A stretch of DNA of 5,077 bases from Fidelibacterota bacterium (GTDB lineage Bacteria; Marinisomatota; Marinisomatia; Marinisomatales; TCS56). Shown here one piece after another: positions 1-5,077 of this stretch. The notes under the pieces were generated by a model, which worked only from the letters and a program-made list of their open reading frames with translations, was not told where the DNA came from and did no database searches. A program made the translations under genes and the position numbers. Every line of letters starts with the position of its first letter. The first letter of the stretch is position 1. The stretch is from contig DAOWAH010000147.1 of assembly GCA_030634675.1 (NCBI GenBank), positions 1 to 5,077 on the forward strand, in the 5' to 3' direction.

Positions 1-450
1 ATGAATGCCAAGATCATTCGAGCTGATACGGGAGAAATTCTGGCGGTAGTTCCCCAGGCGCGCGGAAAAAAACCACATATTTCCGAATCGACGGCCGGGG
101 TGAATGCCACTAATCAGGCGGCCGAGGATTTAGGTAGGCAGATAATTAAGCAACTGATTCGCAAATGGAGTACTCAGCAAGCAAATTTTGTTAAGATTTA
201 TATGGTAGTCAGTAATACCGATTTCGGTTCATATATGTTGTTTGAATCATTTCTCAAGGCGCAGACTGTTCCGGGTATCCGGAATGCCTATGCTAAGAGT
301 CTGAATGACGGTGTTGCTGAATATGAAATCGAATTCGAGGGTAAAGCCCAGGATCTGGCGATGGGTCTGAATCGCACATCACCGGATGGACTCAGCTTTA
401 AAATTACCGGTCTGAGCGGCAATCGAATTACCGCTGAGATCGTTCAATAA
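1..450 (+). CDS. C-terminal part of an envelope protein with an alpha/beta domain, 5' end cut by the window
   Basis: The frame is open from base 1 to the TAA at 448-450 (149 residues visible). The ATG at base 1 is probably an internal methionine: there is no upstream sequence to judge a ribosome site, no signal peptide follows, and the first residues (KIIRADTGEILAV) read like a strand-turn-strand from inside a folded domain, as in FlgT/CsgG-like envelope proteins that describe a quantity derived from 'TGE'. After a loop, residues 36-57 form a predicted helix ending in IRKW. Residues 62-149 then alternate strands and helices (VKIYMVV, a helix at about 76-90, AEYEIEFEG, a helix at KAQDLAMGL, LSFKITGL, RITAEIV), a pattern like small ferredoxin-like modules. 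It lies 13 bases before the LPP20-family gene and is probably cotranscribed with it. I recognise the style of the protein but cannot name a family with certainty. Function is unknown; a role in envelope assembly is inferred from context. Confidence 0.7.
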   Translation: MNAKIIRADTGEILAVVPQARGKKPHISESTAGVNATNQAAEDLGRQIIKQLIRKWSTQQANFVKIYMVVSNTDFGSYMLFESFLKAQTVPGIRNAYAKSLNDGVAEYEIEFEGKAQDLAMGLNRTSPDGLSFKITGLSGNRITAEIVQ

Positions 451-453
451 GAT

Positions 454-458
454 GGAGG
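454..458 (+). promoter_or_regulatory. Shine-Dalgarno site deciding the start of the LPP20-family gene
   Basis: GGAGG lies five bases before the ATG at 464, an ideal spacing. It overlaps the in-frame ATG at 452, so that upstream ATG has no ribosome site of its own and would add four residues (MEAA) before a normal signal peptide. The start at 464 is therefore preferred. It also shows that the host uses classical Shine-Dalgarno initiation at least for this gene. Confidence 0.8.
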
Positions 459-463
459 CAGCA

Positions 464-1318
464 ATGAAGAAACTTATTATCATCCTGTTATCATGTTGTT
501 CTTTAGGTCTGGCCCAGTATGGCTACGGGGTAGTTCCCGGCGCTGTGATCGAAGAAACCGATAATGGAGCCATAAATTATTCCCAGGGTATTATTACCGC
601 CAATGGTATCGGGGCGATTCCGGAATATGCCATCAACGCCGGCCAGGCCCGGGCCATGGCTATTCGCGCCGCGAAAGTGGATGCCCGCCGCCAGTTGGTT
701 GAAATGGTGAATGGAATTACCCTCACCAGTGAGACTACCATGCGTAACCGGATGGCCGATGAGGTCGTCAAGGAAAGCGTTTCCGGGGTTATTCGCGGTG
801 CTTACCAGGTGGGTGAGACGCGTTATTTAAGCGACACATCGGTGGAATTGACCATGGCTGTTTCCATGAGTGGAATATCAGAGGTTATTACATCGACCAT
901 CGGATTCGCCGAACCCACAGTCGTTGGTGGAGCTGCAACACCAGTACTTTCCACAACGGCCGTAGAACCGACAGCCGCCGCCGTGACTGGTATAATCGTC
1001 GATGCCCGGGGATTGGGAATTCGCCCCGCGATGGCGCCCAAAATTATAGATCAAAACATGGGTACCGTTTACGGACCAGGTAACTATACCCGCGAATATG
1101 CTGTCACAAATGGTGTGGCTGGTTATTCCAAATCTCTGGAAGCCGCTCAGGAAGATATGCGGGTTAAGGGGAGTCCATTAGTTGTTAAAGCTACCAGTGT
1201 TAGTGGTGCCAACCGTACTGATGTAGTTATCGCCAACGCCGATGTAATGAAAATTAACCAGGCCAACTCCGCCAATAATGTACTGCGGGATTGCCGGGTA
1301 TTATTCTTACTCGATTGA
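464..1318 (+). CDS. Secreted LPP20-family protein with C-terminal VDARGLG domain
   Basis: This encodes 284 residues from the ATG at 464, chosen for the GGAGG five bases upstream. Residues 1-17 are a signal peptide (two lysines, then a hydrophobic core, likely cut after GLA before Q18). C11 and C12 lie too close to the N-terminus for a convincing lipobox, so it is probably a soluble periplasmic or secreted protein and not a lipoprotein. Residues about 45-145 match the LPP20 family: an alanine-rich helix (QARAMAIRAAKVDARRQLVE), then NGITL, a second helix, and GAYQVGETRYLSDTSVELTMAVSM as beta strands. A Pro/Thr/Ala-rich linker (about 148-173) leads to a second domain (174-284) opening with TGIIVDARGLGIRPAMAPKI and ending in CRVLFLLD, a pairing I know from LPP20/FlgP-type proteins of Gram-negative bacteria. 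LPP20 relatives include FlgP, an outer-membrane-associated flagellar accessory protein. No flagellar gene is visible here, so the exact role is open. It follows the preceding gene by 13 bases and is probably in the same transcript. Confidence 0.85.
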   Translation: MKKLIIILLSCCSLGLAQYGYGVVPGAVIEETDNGAINYSQGIITANGIGAIPEYAINAGQARAMAIRAAKVDARRQLVEMVNGITLTSETTMRNRMADEVVKESVSGVIRGAYQVGETRYLSDTSVELTMAVSMSGISEVITSTIGFAEPTVVGGAATPVLSTTAVEPTAAAVTGIIVDARGLGIRPAMAPKIIDQNMGTVYGPGNYTREYAVTNGVAGYSKSLEAAQEDMRVKGSPLVVKATSVSGANRTDVVIANADVMKINQANSANNVLRDCRVLFLLD

Positions 1319-1359
1319 CCGCTTTTCCGAATTACATAAACACGAAAGACCGCATTAGA

Positions 1360-1983
1360 ATGATAAGACGAGTATTAATAGTACTTTTTACAGCGCTCCT
1401 GAGTCTGAGCTTGGCTCAAGAGGAGGTGATTATTCCGGCTGATTCAACAGTTAAGGAGACTTTATTGAAGATAGACGATATCGCTCCCAGTTGGGCTCTG
1501 ATGTATGCCCCGGCCAAATTTGAATTTTTAAAGAACTGGACGATTGAAAAAGATCAACGCTTAAGACGCTTTAAAACTCAGCCTGATCGTCACGTTGTGG
1601 TGATGAGCTTCTTTGCCACCTGGTGTAAACCCTGCATGAAAGAACTGCCGCTCCTGCAAAATCTTTACCAGAAATACGGGAGTGAAAAGATTAAGTTTTT
1701 CCTCATTGATATAACCGAAGCGACCCGTAATTCACCCGGCTTCGAGGATTCACCCAAATCCGGCCCGTTTCTTGCAGATAAAGGGATAACAATCCAGATT
1801 TTAAATGATAATCGAGGTGTTGTGAAAGAAAAATACGGGGTGGCAACTCTGCCACGCCTGTTTATAATCGATAAGAATCAGACAATTCGCCTGATTAAAC
1901 AGGGCTTTCATGAAGGTGAAGATTTTGAGGGGGAATTATCCCAAATATTTGAAGAATTATTAGCGGAAGCTAATGAGGGCTGA
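1360..1983 (+). CDS. Exported TlpA/ResA-like thioredoxin
   Basis: This encodes 207 residues. The ATG at 1360 is chosen because it begins a clean signal peptide (MIRR, then a hydrophobic stretch to SLAQ, cut near residue 19-20); a weak GAAAGA lies about a dozen bases upstream. No cysteine follows the signal, so it should be a free periplasmic protein. The thioredoxin fold starts with the strand HVVVMSFFATWC. The active site W88-C89-K90-P91-C92 is followed by a helix (MKELPLLQNLYQKYG), the strand IKFFLIDI, a TlpA-type insertion (about 119-145), and TLP with the expected cis-proline P165, then RLFIID. Both catalytic cysteines and the cis-proline are intact. TlpA/ResA-type proteins usually reduce disulfides outside the cytoplasm, for example in apocytochrome c maturation or in specific envelope clients. 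No cytochrome gene is near, so a client among the neighbouring envelope proteins is possible. The segment before the fold (about 50-77) is basic and differs from the usual 'APDFTL..DG' entry. The substrate is unknown. Confidence 0.88.
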   Translation: MIRRVLIVLFTALLSLSLAQEEVIIPADSTVKETLLKIDDIAPSWALMYAPAKFEFLKNWTIEKDQRLRRFKTQPDRHVVVMSFFATWCKPCMKELPLLQNLYQKYGSEKIKFFLIDITEATRNSPGFEDSPKSGPFLADKGITIQILNDNRGVVKEKYGVATLPRLFIIDKNQTIRLIKQGFHEGEDFEGELSQIFEELLAEANEG

Positions 1984-2030
1984 AGCCCACTTCCGTCTAA
2001 AAGCCATCTGTGAAACAGCTTCCCGAGTAA

Positions 2031-2046
2031 GGGAAAAGAGAGAGAG
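2031..2046 (+). promoter_or_regulatory. Purine-only ribosome-binding tract of the CsgG-like gene
   Basis: Sixteen consecutive purines (GGGAAAAGAGAGAGAG) end two bases before the ATG at 2049. The GAGAG stretch can pair only partly with the 16S anti-Shine-Dalgarno, so this is a long but non-consensus site. The in-frame ATG at 2076 has no better site, which favours 2049. Confidence 0.5.
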
Positions 2047-2048
2047 CT

Positions 2049-2738
2049 ATGAATAGATCTATTTTTGCCGCAGGAATGCGCCTGTTCTTGAGTACATTAA
2101 TTTTACAAGTAACACTGCCTGTAGTAGCATCTGGTCAGGAAAAGGAGACAGTGGCCATCCTTGATTTTGAGGGACGGGGAATCTCCCAGATGGAAGCTCA
2201 GACGCTGACGGATCGTTTTACATCCGAGTTGGCTTCCACCAACGCCATGATTCTGGTAGAACGCAACCAGATGAATGAAATTCTTGATGAGCAGGGCTTC
2301 CAACAATCCGGGTGTACCAGCGCCGAATGTGCCGCCGAGGTCGGTGCCCTGCTGGGTGTCCAGCATATGATTGCCGGATCGTTCGGAAAACTGGGTAATA
2401 GTTATACGATTGACGCCAAGATGTTCTCGGTGGAAAGCGGTCAGACGGAGAAGACTGTCAGCGCCACCTACAAAGGTGAGATCGACGGACTGTTGGCGGA
2501 GATCGAAATTCTGGCCTGGGAAATCATGAGCCTCAATCCACCGGAAGAATTGCTGGCCAAGCAAAAGGCTGGGGTGCAGCCGTTTACGGCAGTAGCTCCT
2601 GCCAAAGAAAAAGGCGGCCTGGGCTGGTTGTTTTGGACCGGATTAATTGTGGCCGGGGGTGCCGGAGCAGCCTTTGTTTTATTGGGCGCTGAAGATGAAC
2701 CGGCAGCTTTGCCAAATCCACCGGCGTTACCGGAATAG
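2049..2738 (+). CDS. CsgG-like envelope protein with C-terminal membrane segment
   Basis: This encodes 229 residues with a signal peptide (residues 1 to about 27, cut near VVA/SGQ). Residues about 33-162 resemble the CsgG family (curli transport component): the strand TVAILDFEGRGIS, a helix QMEAQTLTDRFTSEL, the strand AMILVERNQMNEILDEQGFQ, the element SGC..AEC with C89 and C94, then AAEVGALLGVQHMIAGSFGKLGNSYTIDAKMFSVESGQ. True CsgG is a lipidated outer-membrane pore of about 260-280 residues. This protein has no lipobox cysteine and its globular part is short, so a pore is not assured. After a spacer it has a glycine-rich hydrophobic helix (about 191-213, GWLFWTGLIVAGGAGAAFVL) preceded by lysines and followed by an acidic, proline-rich tail (PNPPALPE). 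CsgG-fold regulators with such an anchor are, to my knowledge, common in FCB-type genomes and poorly characterised. It starts 65 bases after the thioredoxin gene. The family call is good; the role (transport, sensing or scaffold) is inferred only. Confidence 0.82.
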   Translation: MNRSIFAAGMRLFLSTLILQVTLPVVASGQEKETVAILDFEGRGISQMEAQTLTDRFTSELASTNAMILVERNQMNEILDEQGFQQSGCTSAECAAEVGALLGVQHMIAGSFGKLGNSYTIDAKMFSVESGQTEKTVSATYKGEIDGLLAEIEILAWEIMSLNPPEELLAKQKAGVQPFTAVAPAKEKGGLGWLFWTGLIVAGGAGAAFVLLGAEDEPAALPNPPALPE

Positions 2739-2798
2739 ACCTGATCTTTATACCAAATGAAAGAATTAACTAAAAAACAATATTCCAGCGAGTGTCAT

Positions 2799-5077
2799 AT
2801 GAAGACCATATCAGCTAATTGTAAACAAAATATTTATTCGCGAATTTCAGCAGGTAAGAGGCTTATGCTAATAACCCTGATATTTATTATGGGGTTAAGC
2901 CCCGTTTTCGGCGCATTCATGAATACTATAACCGATAATTCATTTGATAGTGATGGCCGGCTAACTACGTCCATTGGCGACAGTACCAGTGTCGTCAATT
3001 CAATTGTGATCCAGGATGACGGCAAGATCATTGCTGCTGGTTATTATCATAATGGTACAAATACAGACTTTGCCATAGCCCGCTACAATAGCGACGGCAG
3101 CCTGGACACCGGTTTCGATACTGATGGGATCGACACAATGACCATCGGCAGCGGCAATGATTATATCAATGCCGTTGCGCTGCAAAGTGATGGTAAAATT
3201 GTAGTTGCCGGCAATTACCAGAATGGGACAAATGTTGATTTTGCATTGGCACGCTATAACAGCGATGGCAGCCTGGATACCGGTTTTGGCACTAATGGCG
3301 TTGTGACGACGGCAATTGATACCAGTGACGATCGCTGTAATGATGTAGAAATTCAGTCAGACGGAAAAATTGTCGTGCAGGGCCTAGCAATATATGATGG
3401 GTGGATATATAAAGTTGTAGTAGCTAGGTATAATAGCGACGGCAGCCTGGACACCGGTTTTAGTACTGATGGAAAATTGATTGAAGATTTTGGAAATAAC
3501 AATAATTACAGCTGGGGGGCAATGAAGATTCAGTCCGACGGTAAAATCGTTGTCGGAGGGTCTTATTTCAGTGGCAGCTTTAATGATTTTTTCCTTGTGC
3601 GCTATAACGCTGACGGCAACCGTGATACTGGTTTTGGTTCAGGCGGATTTGTTGGAACTCATTTTGGAGGAATCAGTGCTTCCGGCGGTTATGATTTACT
3701 GATCCAGGATGACGATAAAATTGTCCTGCTAGGAAATGTTGGTACCAGCAGCACAAAAAACTTTGCTGTCCTGCGCTATAACAGCGATGGCAGTCTTGAT
3801 ACAGGCTTCAATAGTAGTGGAATAGCAATAACAGATGTTAGCACTGATAATGAAGACCGGGCATATGCTATCAACATCCAAGCGGATGGCAAATTAGTCG
3901 CCACCGGAAGTAGCTATAATGGTTCAAATTACCAGTTTTCATTAGTCAGGTATTTAAGCAATGGTGCCCTGGATCCGGGATTTGGTGATAATGGTAAAAA
4001 AATAGATTGGTTCAGCAGCTATAATAACCAGTCTTACGCAGCAGCACTCCAGAGTGATGGAAAAATTGTTATGGGCGGGCTGATCAATCCTGGTACCGGC
4101 AATGATTTCGGCCTGGCCCGCTATTCCGGGGCAACGCAGCTGCTGCCGACTATATTCGAATCCTGGACCAATGGTCAAGACGGAATTCCGCTAAGCACAT
4201 CATATTCAGATTTGCGGCACCAATCGCTATATTTGGCATCGGAACTGACAGCTGTAGGAATCCCAGCCTGGTCCAATATTACTGCAATTGAATTTTGTAC
4301 AGCGAATCAACCTGCAATTGCCTTGGATAATTTCAGGGTTGGAATTGGTTTCACCGATGATACAGACTTAGAAAACGGTTTTAAAGGTACAGATATTGTT
4401 TATGGACCTGAAAATCACCCCGGTGCTTATTTTAGTATTGACCAGTGGAAACAGTTTGACGTTGGTGGTGTTACCTGGACGGGCCAGGACAATTTGTTAG
4501 TTGATTTCAGCCATGATAATGTTGACAATGATTGGGCCGGAGATGGAGGTATCTACTTGCGAGATACTGGTACTGACAATAGAGCAGCACATGCTTATAC
4601 AGATTATGGCAGTTTCCCCTGGGATGGTCTAGGTGCGGGGACCTCAAACCAAGTAGCCGTCCTGCGAATCACTTACGAACCGATTGATGTGATTCCCCCG
4701 TCGAATCTGGTTTTGGACGCCGGTGACAAAAAAATTGATTTATCGTGGACAGCCTCGACTGATGGTGATGTGTCCGAATATGTGATCTATCGCGGAAGTG
4801 CGTCAAATAATCTAGCCAAAATTGATTCGGTTAGTTCGGGTACCACGACCTATAGCGACACCGGTTTGACCAATGGCACTACCTACTATTATGGTGTTAA
4901 GACTAAGAACAGTGATGACGAATACAGTCCCTTTTCTAATATTGAAAGTGCCGTTCCGCGCTATACCGGACCGGTCTGGTATGTGGATACTGTGAACGGA
5001 TTAAATAGCAGTGAAGGCAGTCCCGAAAGCCCCGTACAGGGTATTCAGAATGGTATTGATCTGGCTTCCGCTGGTGA
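2799..5077 (+). CDS. Large modular surface protein: delta-60 repeats, beta-sandwich, FN3, beta-helix start; 3' end outside the window
   Basis: One frame is open without a stop from 2799 to the window edge (759 codons plus two bases). The N-terminus has a long basic region (K20, R21) before a hydrophobic core (22-38), with cleavage near VFG/AF. Residues 46-444 are seven delta-60 repeats (DUF5122/TIGR02608 type): QSDGKIVVAG starts at residues 72, 129, 186, 245, 303, 361 and 418, and RYNSDGSLDTGF-like elements start at 95, 152, 210, 268, 326 and 384, ending in a shortened RYSG at 441. Residues 446-627 form an Asp/Gly/aromatic-rich domain including SLYLASEL (476-483), like the beta-sandwich modules with a 'YTASEL' element in secreted FCB proteins. 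Residues about 633-720 are an FN3 domain (PPSNLVLDAGDKKIDLSWTAS, TTYYYGVKTKNSD). From 727, WYVDTVNG..SSEGSPESPVQGIQNGID is the opening of a DUF1565/pectin-lyase-like beta-helix. The role is probably adhesion or polysaccharide/surface binding; no catalytic site is visible. The C-terminal sorting signal, if any, lies outside. The start is uncertain: ATG at 2757 and 2865 are also in frame. AAGAGG precedes 2865, but starting there removes the positive charges of the signal peptide, so 2799 is preferred. Confidence 0.85.
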   Translation, partial: MKTISANCKQNIYSRISAGKRLMLITLIFIMGLSPVFGAFMNTITDNSFDSDGRLTTSIGDSTSVVNSIVIQDDGKIIAAGYYHNGTNTDFAIARYNSDGSLDTGFDTDGIDTMTIGSGNDYINAVALQSDGKIVVAGNYQNGTNVDFALARYNSDGSLDTGFGTNGVVTTAIDTSDDRCNDVEIQSDGKIVVQGLAIYDGWIYKVVVARYNSDGSLDTGFSTDGKLIEDFGNNNNYSWGAMKIQSDGKIVVGGSYFSGSFNDFFLVRYNADGNRDTGFGSGGFVGTHFGGISASGGYDLLIQDDDKIVLLGNVGTSSTKNFAVLRYNSDGSLDTGFNSSGIAITDVSTDNEDRAYAINIQADGKLVATGSSYNGSNYQFSLVRYLSNGALDPGFGDNGKKIDWFSSYNNQSYAAALQSDGKIVMGGLINPGTGNDFGLARYSGATQLLPTIFESWTNGQDGIPLSTSYSDLRHQSLYLASELTAVGIPAWSNITAIEFCTANQPAIALDNFRVGIGFTDDTDLENGFKGTDIVYGPENHPGAYFSIDQWKQFDVGGVTWTGQDNLLVDFSHDNVDNDWAGDGGIYLRDTGTDNRAAHAYTDYGSFPWDGLGAGTSNQVAVLRITYEPIDVIPPSNLVLDAGDKKIDLSWTASTDGDVSEYVIYRGSASNNLAKIDSVSSGTTTYSDTGLTNGTTYYYGVKTKNSDDEYSPFSNIESAVPRYTGPVWYVDTVNGLNSSEGSPESPVQGIQNGIDLASAG
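3087..3115 (+). repeat. 29-base exact repeat, copy A (pairs with 3432-3460)
   Basis: This segment encodes NSDGSLDTG plus two bases of the next codon in delta-60 unit 1. It is identical base for base, including synonymous positions, to 3432-3460 in unit 3, 345 bases (115 codons) downstream. The unit 2 copy between them (from 3258) encodes the same residues with several different codons. Confidence 0.85.
3432..3460 (+). repeat. 29-base exact repeat, copy B (pairs with 3087-3115)
   Basis: This is the second copy of the NSDGSLDTG-coding segment, in delta-60 unit 3, identical to 3087-3115. A shorter 20-base identity of the same kind links units 2 and 5 (3252-3271 and 3774-3793, encoding RYNSDG), so unit relatedness at the DNA level skips neighbours. 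Confidence 0.85.

Larger units (their letters stand above)
2934..4130 (+). repeat. Seven in-frame delta-60 repeats, about 173-174 bases each
   Basis: This is a coding tandem repeat within the large surface protein. The distance between successive RYNSDG elements is 57, 58, 58, 58, 58 and 57 codons, with no frameshift or partial unit in between. Each unit runs roughly: D..F...G.....T, variable loop, AIQSDGKIVVAG, short loop, DFALARYNSDGSL. The first unit begins at DNSFDSDGRLTT and the last ends at RYSG, so the array contains seven whole units. Unit 5 has a degenerate QDDDK and unit 6 QADGK; unit 4 has RYNADGNRD and unit 6 RYLSNGALD. Seven four-stranded units of this length would suit a seven-bladed beta-propeller, which is inference from repeat number and strand pattern. 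Confidence 0.85.

Noticed and set aside
1315..1343. TTGACC resembling a -35 box after the LPP20-family gene
   Set aside because: No -10-like hexamer lies at a suitable distance; the nearest, TACATA, is only 12 bases away.
1291..1359. Upstream TTG start for the thioredoxin gene, overlapping the end of the LPP20-family gene
   Set aside because: It would add 23 polar residues ahead of a normal signal peptide and has no ribosome site; the ATG at 1360 fits export.
2020..2035. Small inverted repeat TTCCC/GGGAA before the CsgG-like gene
   Set aside because: The stem is only five pairs and no T-run follows, so it is not a terminator. It touches the purine tract and could affect translation, but the evidence is too weak.
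2103..2564. Open frame of 153 codons on the minus strand
   Set aside because: It lies entirely opposite the CsgG-like gene, its translation shows no domain, and the + strand protein is clearly real. The shorter minus-strand frames at 577-771, 823-1041, 2834-3185 and 3954-4178 are rejected for the same reason.
2739..2798. AT-rich gap before the large surface gene, examined for a terminator or promoter
   Set aside because: There is no stem-loop with a T-run. TTTATA at 2747-2752 lacks a -35 partner at 17 bases. An independent promoter here is possible but not supported.
2891..2908. GGGG/CCCC hairpin followed by GTTTT, resembling a mini terminator
   Set aside because: It lies inside the signal-peptide coding part of the large surface gene, has only four strong pairs and a short T-run; probably chance.

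Overview
The window holds five genes, all on the + strand and closely spaced (gaps of 13, 41, 65 and 60 bases), with no RNA gene, insertion sequence or CRISPR array. The first gene appears to be cut by the left edge and the last runs off the right edge. Every complete product carries an N-terminal export signal, so this is an envelope and surface locus. The gene families (LPP20-like, CsgG-like with a C-terminal membrane segment, TlpA-like thioredoxin, delta-60 repeat surface protein with FN3 and beta-helix modules) and the moderate base composition suggest an uncultured, probably aquatic Gram-negative bacterium. The FCB superphylum (Marinimicrobia/Calditrichota-like) is my best guess, but this is inference from protein style and not from a marker gene.

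Layout. 1-450 is the C-terminal part of an envelope protein with an alpha/beta domain. 464-1318 encodes a secreted LPP20-family protein with a second conserved C-terminal domain. 1360-1983 encodes an exported TlpA/ResA-type thioredoxin with a WCKPC active site. 2049-2738 encodes a CsgG-like protein with a signal peptide, a conserved cysteine pair, a C-terminal membrane segment and a proline-rich tail. From 2799 to the end (759 codons, still open) runs a large modular surface protein: signal peptide, exactly seven delta-60 repeats of about 58 residues (probably a seven-bladed beta-propeller), an unnamed beta-sandwich domain, an FN3 domain, and the start of a right-handed beta-helix (DUF1565/PbH1-like) domain.

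How they may work together. The first two genes are translationally close and look like one unit. LPP20-like and CsgG-like proteins recur together in envelope loci (flagellar accessory FlgP/FlgT-type and curli-type systems). A periplasmic thioredoxin lies between them, and the CsgG-like protein has a cysteine pair it could act on. A large surface protein follows directly. A plausible but unproven reading is an envelope assembly or transport module beside one of its surface clients. The last gene could equally be an unrelated neighbour. No clear factor-independent terminator or consensus promoter separates any of the genes.
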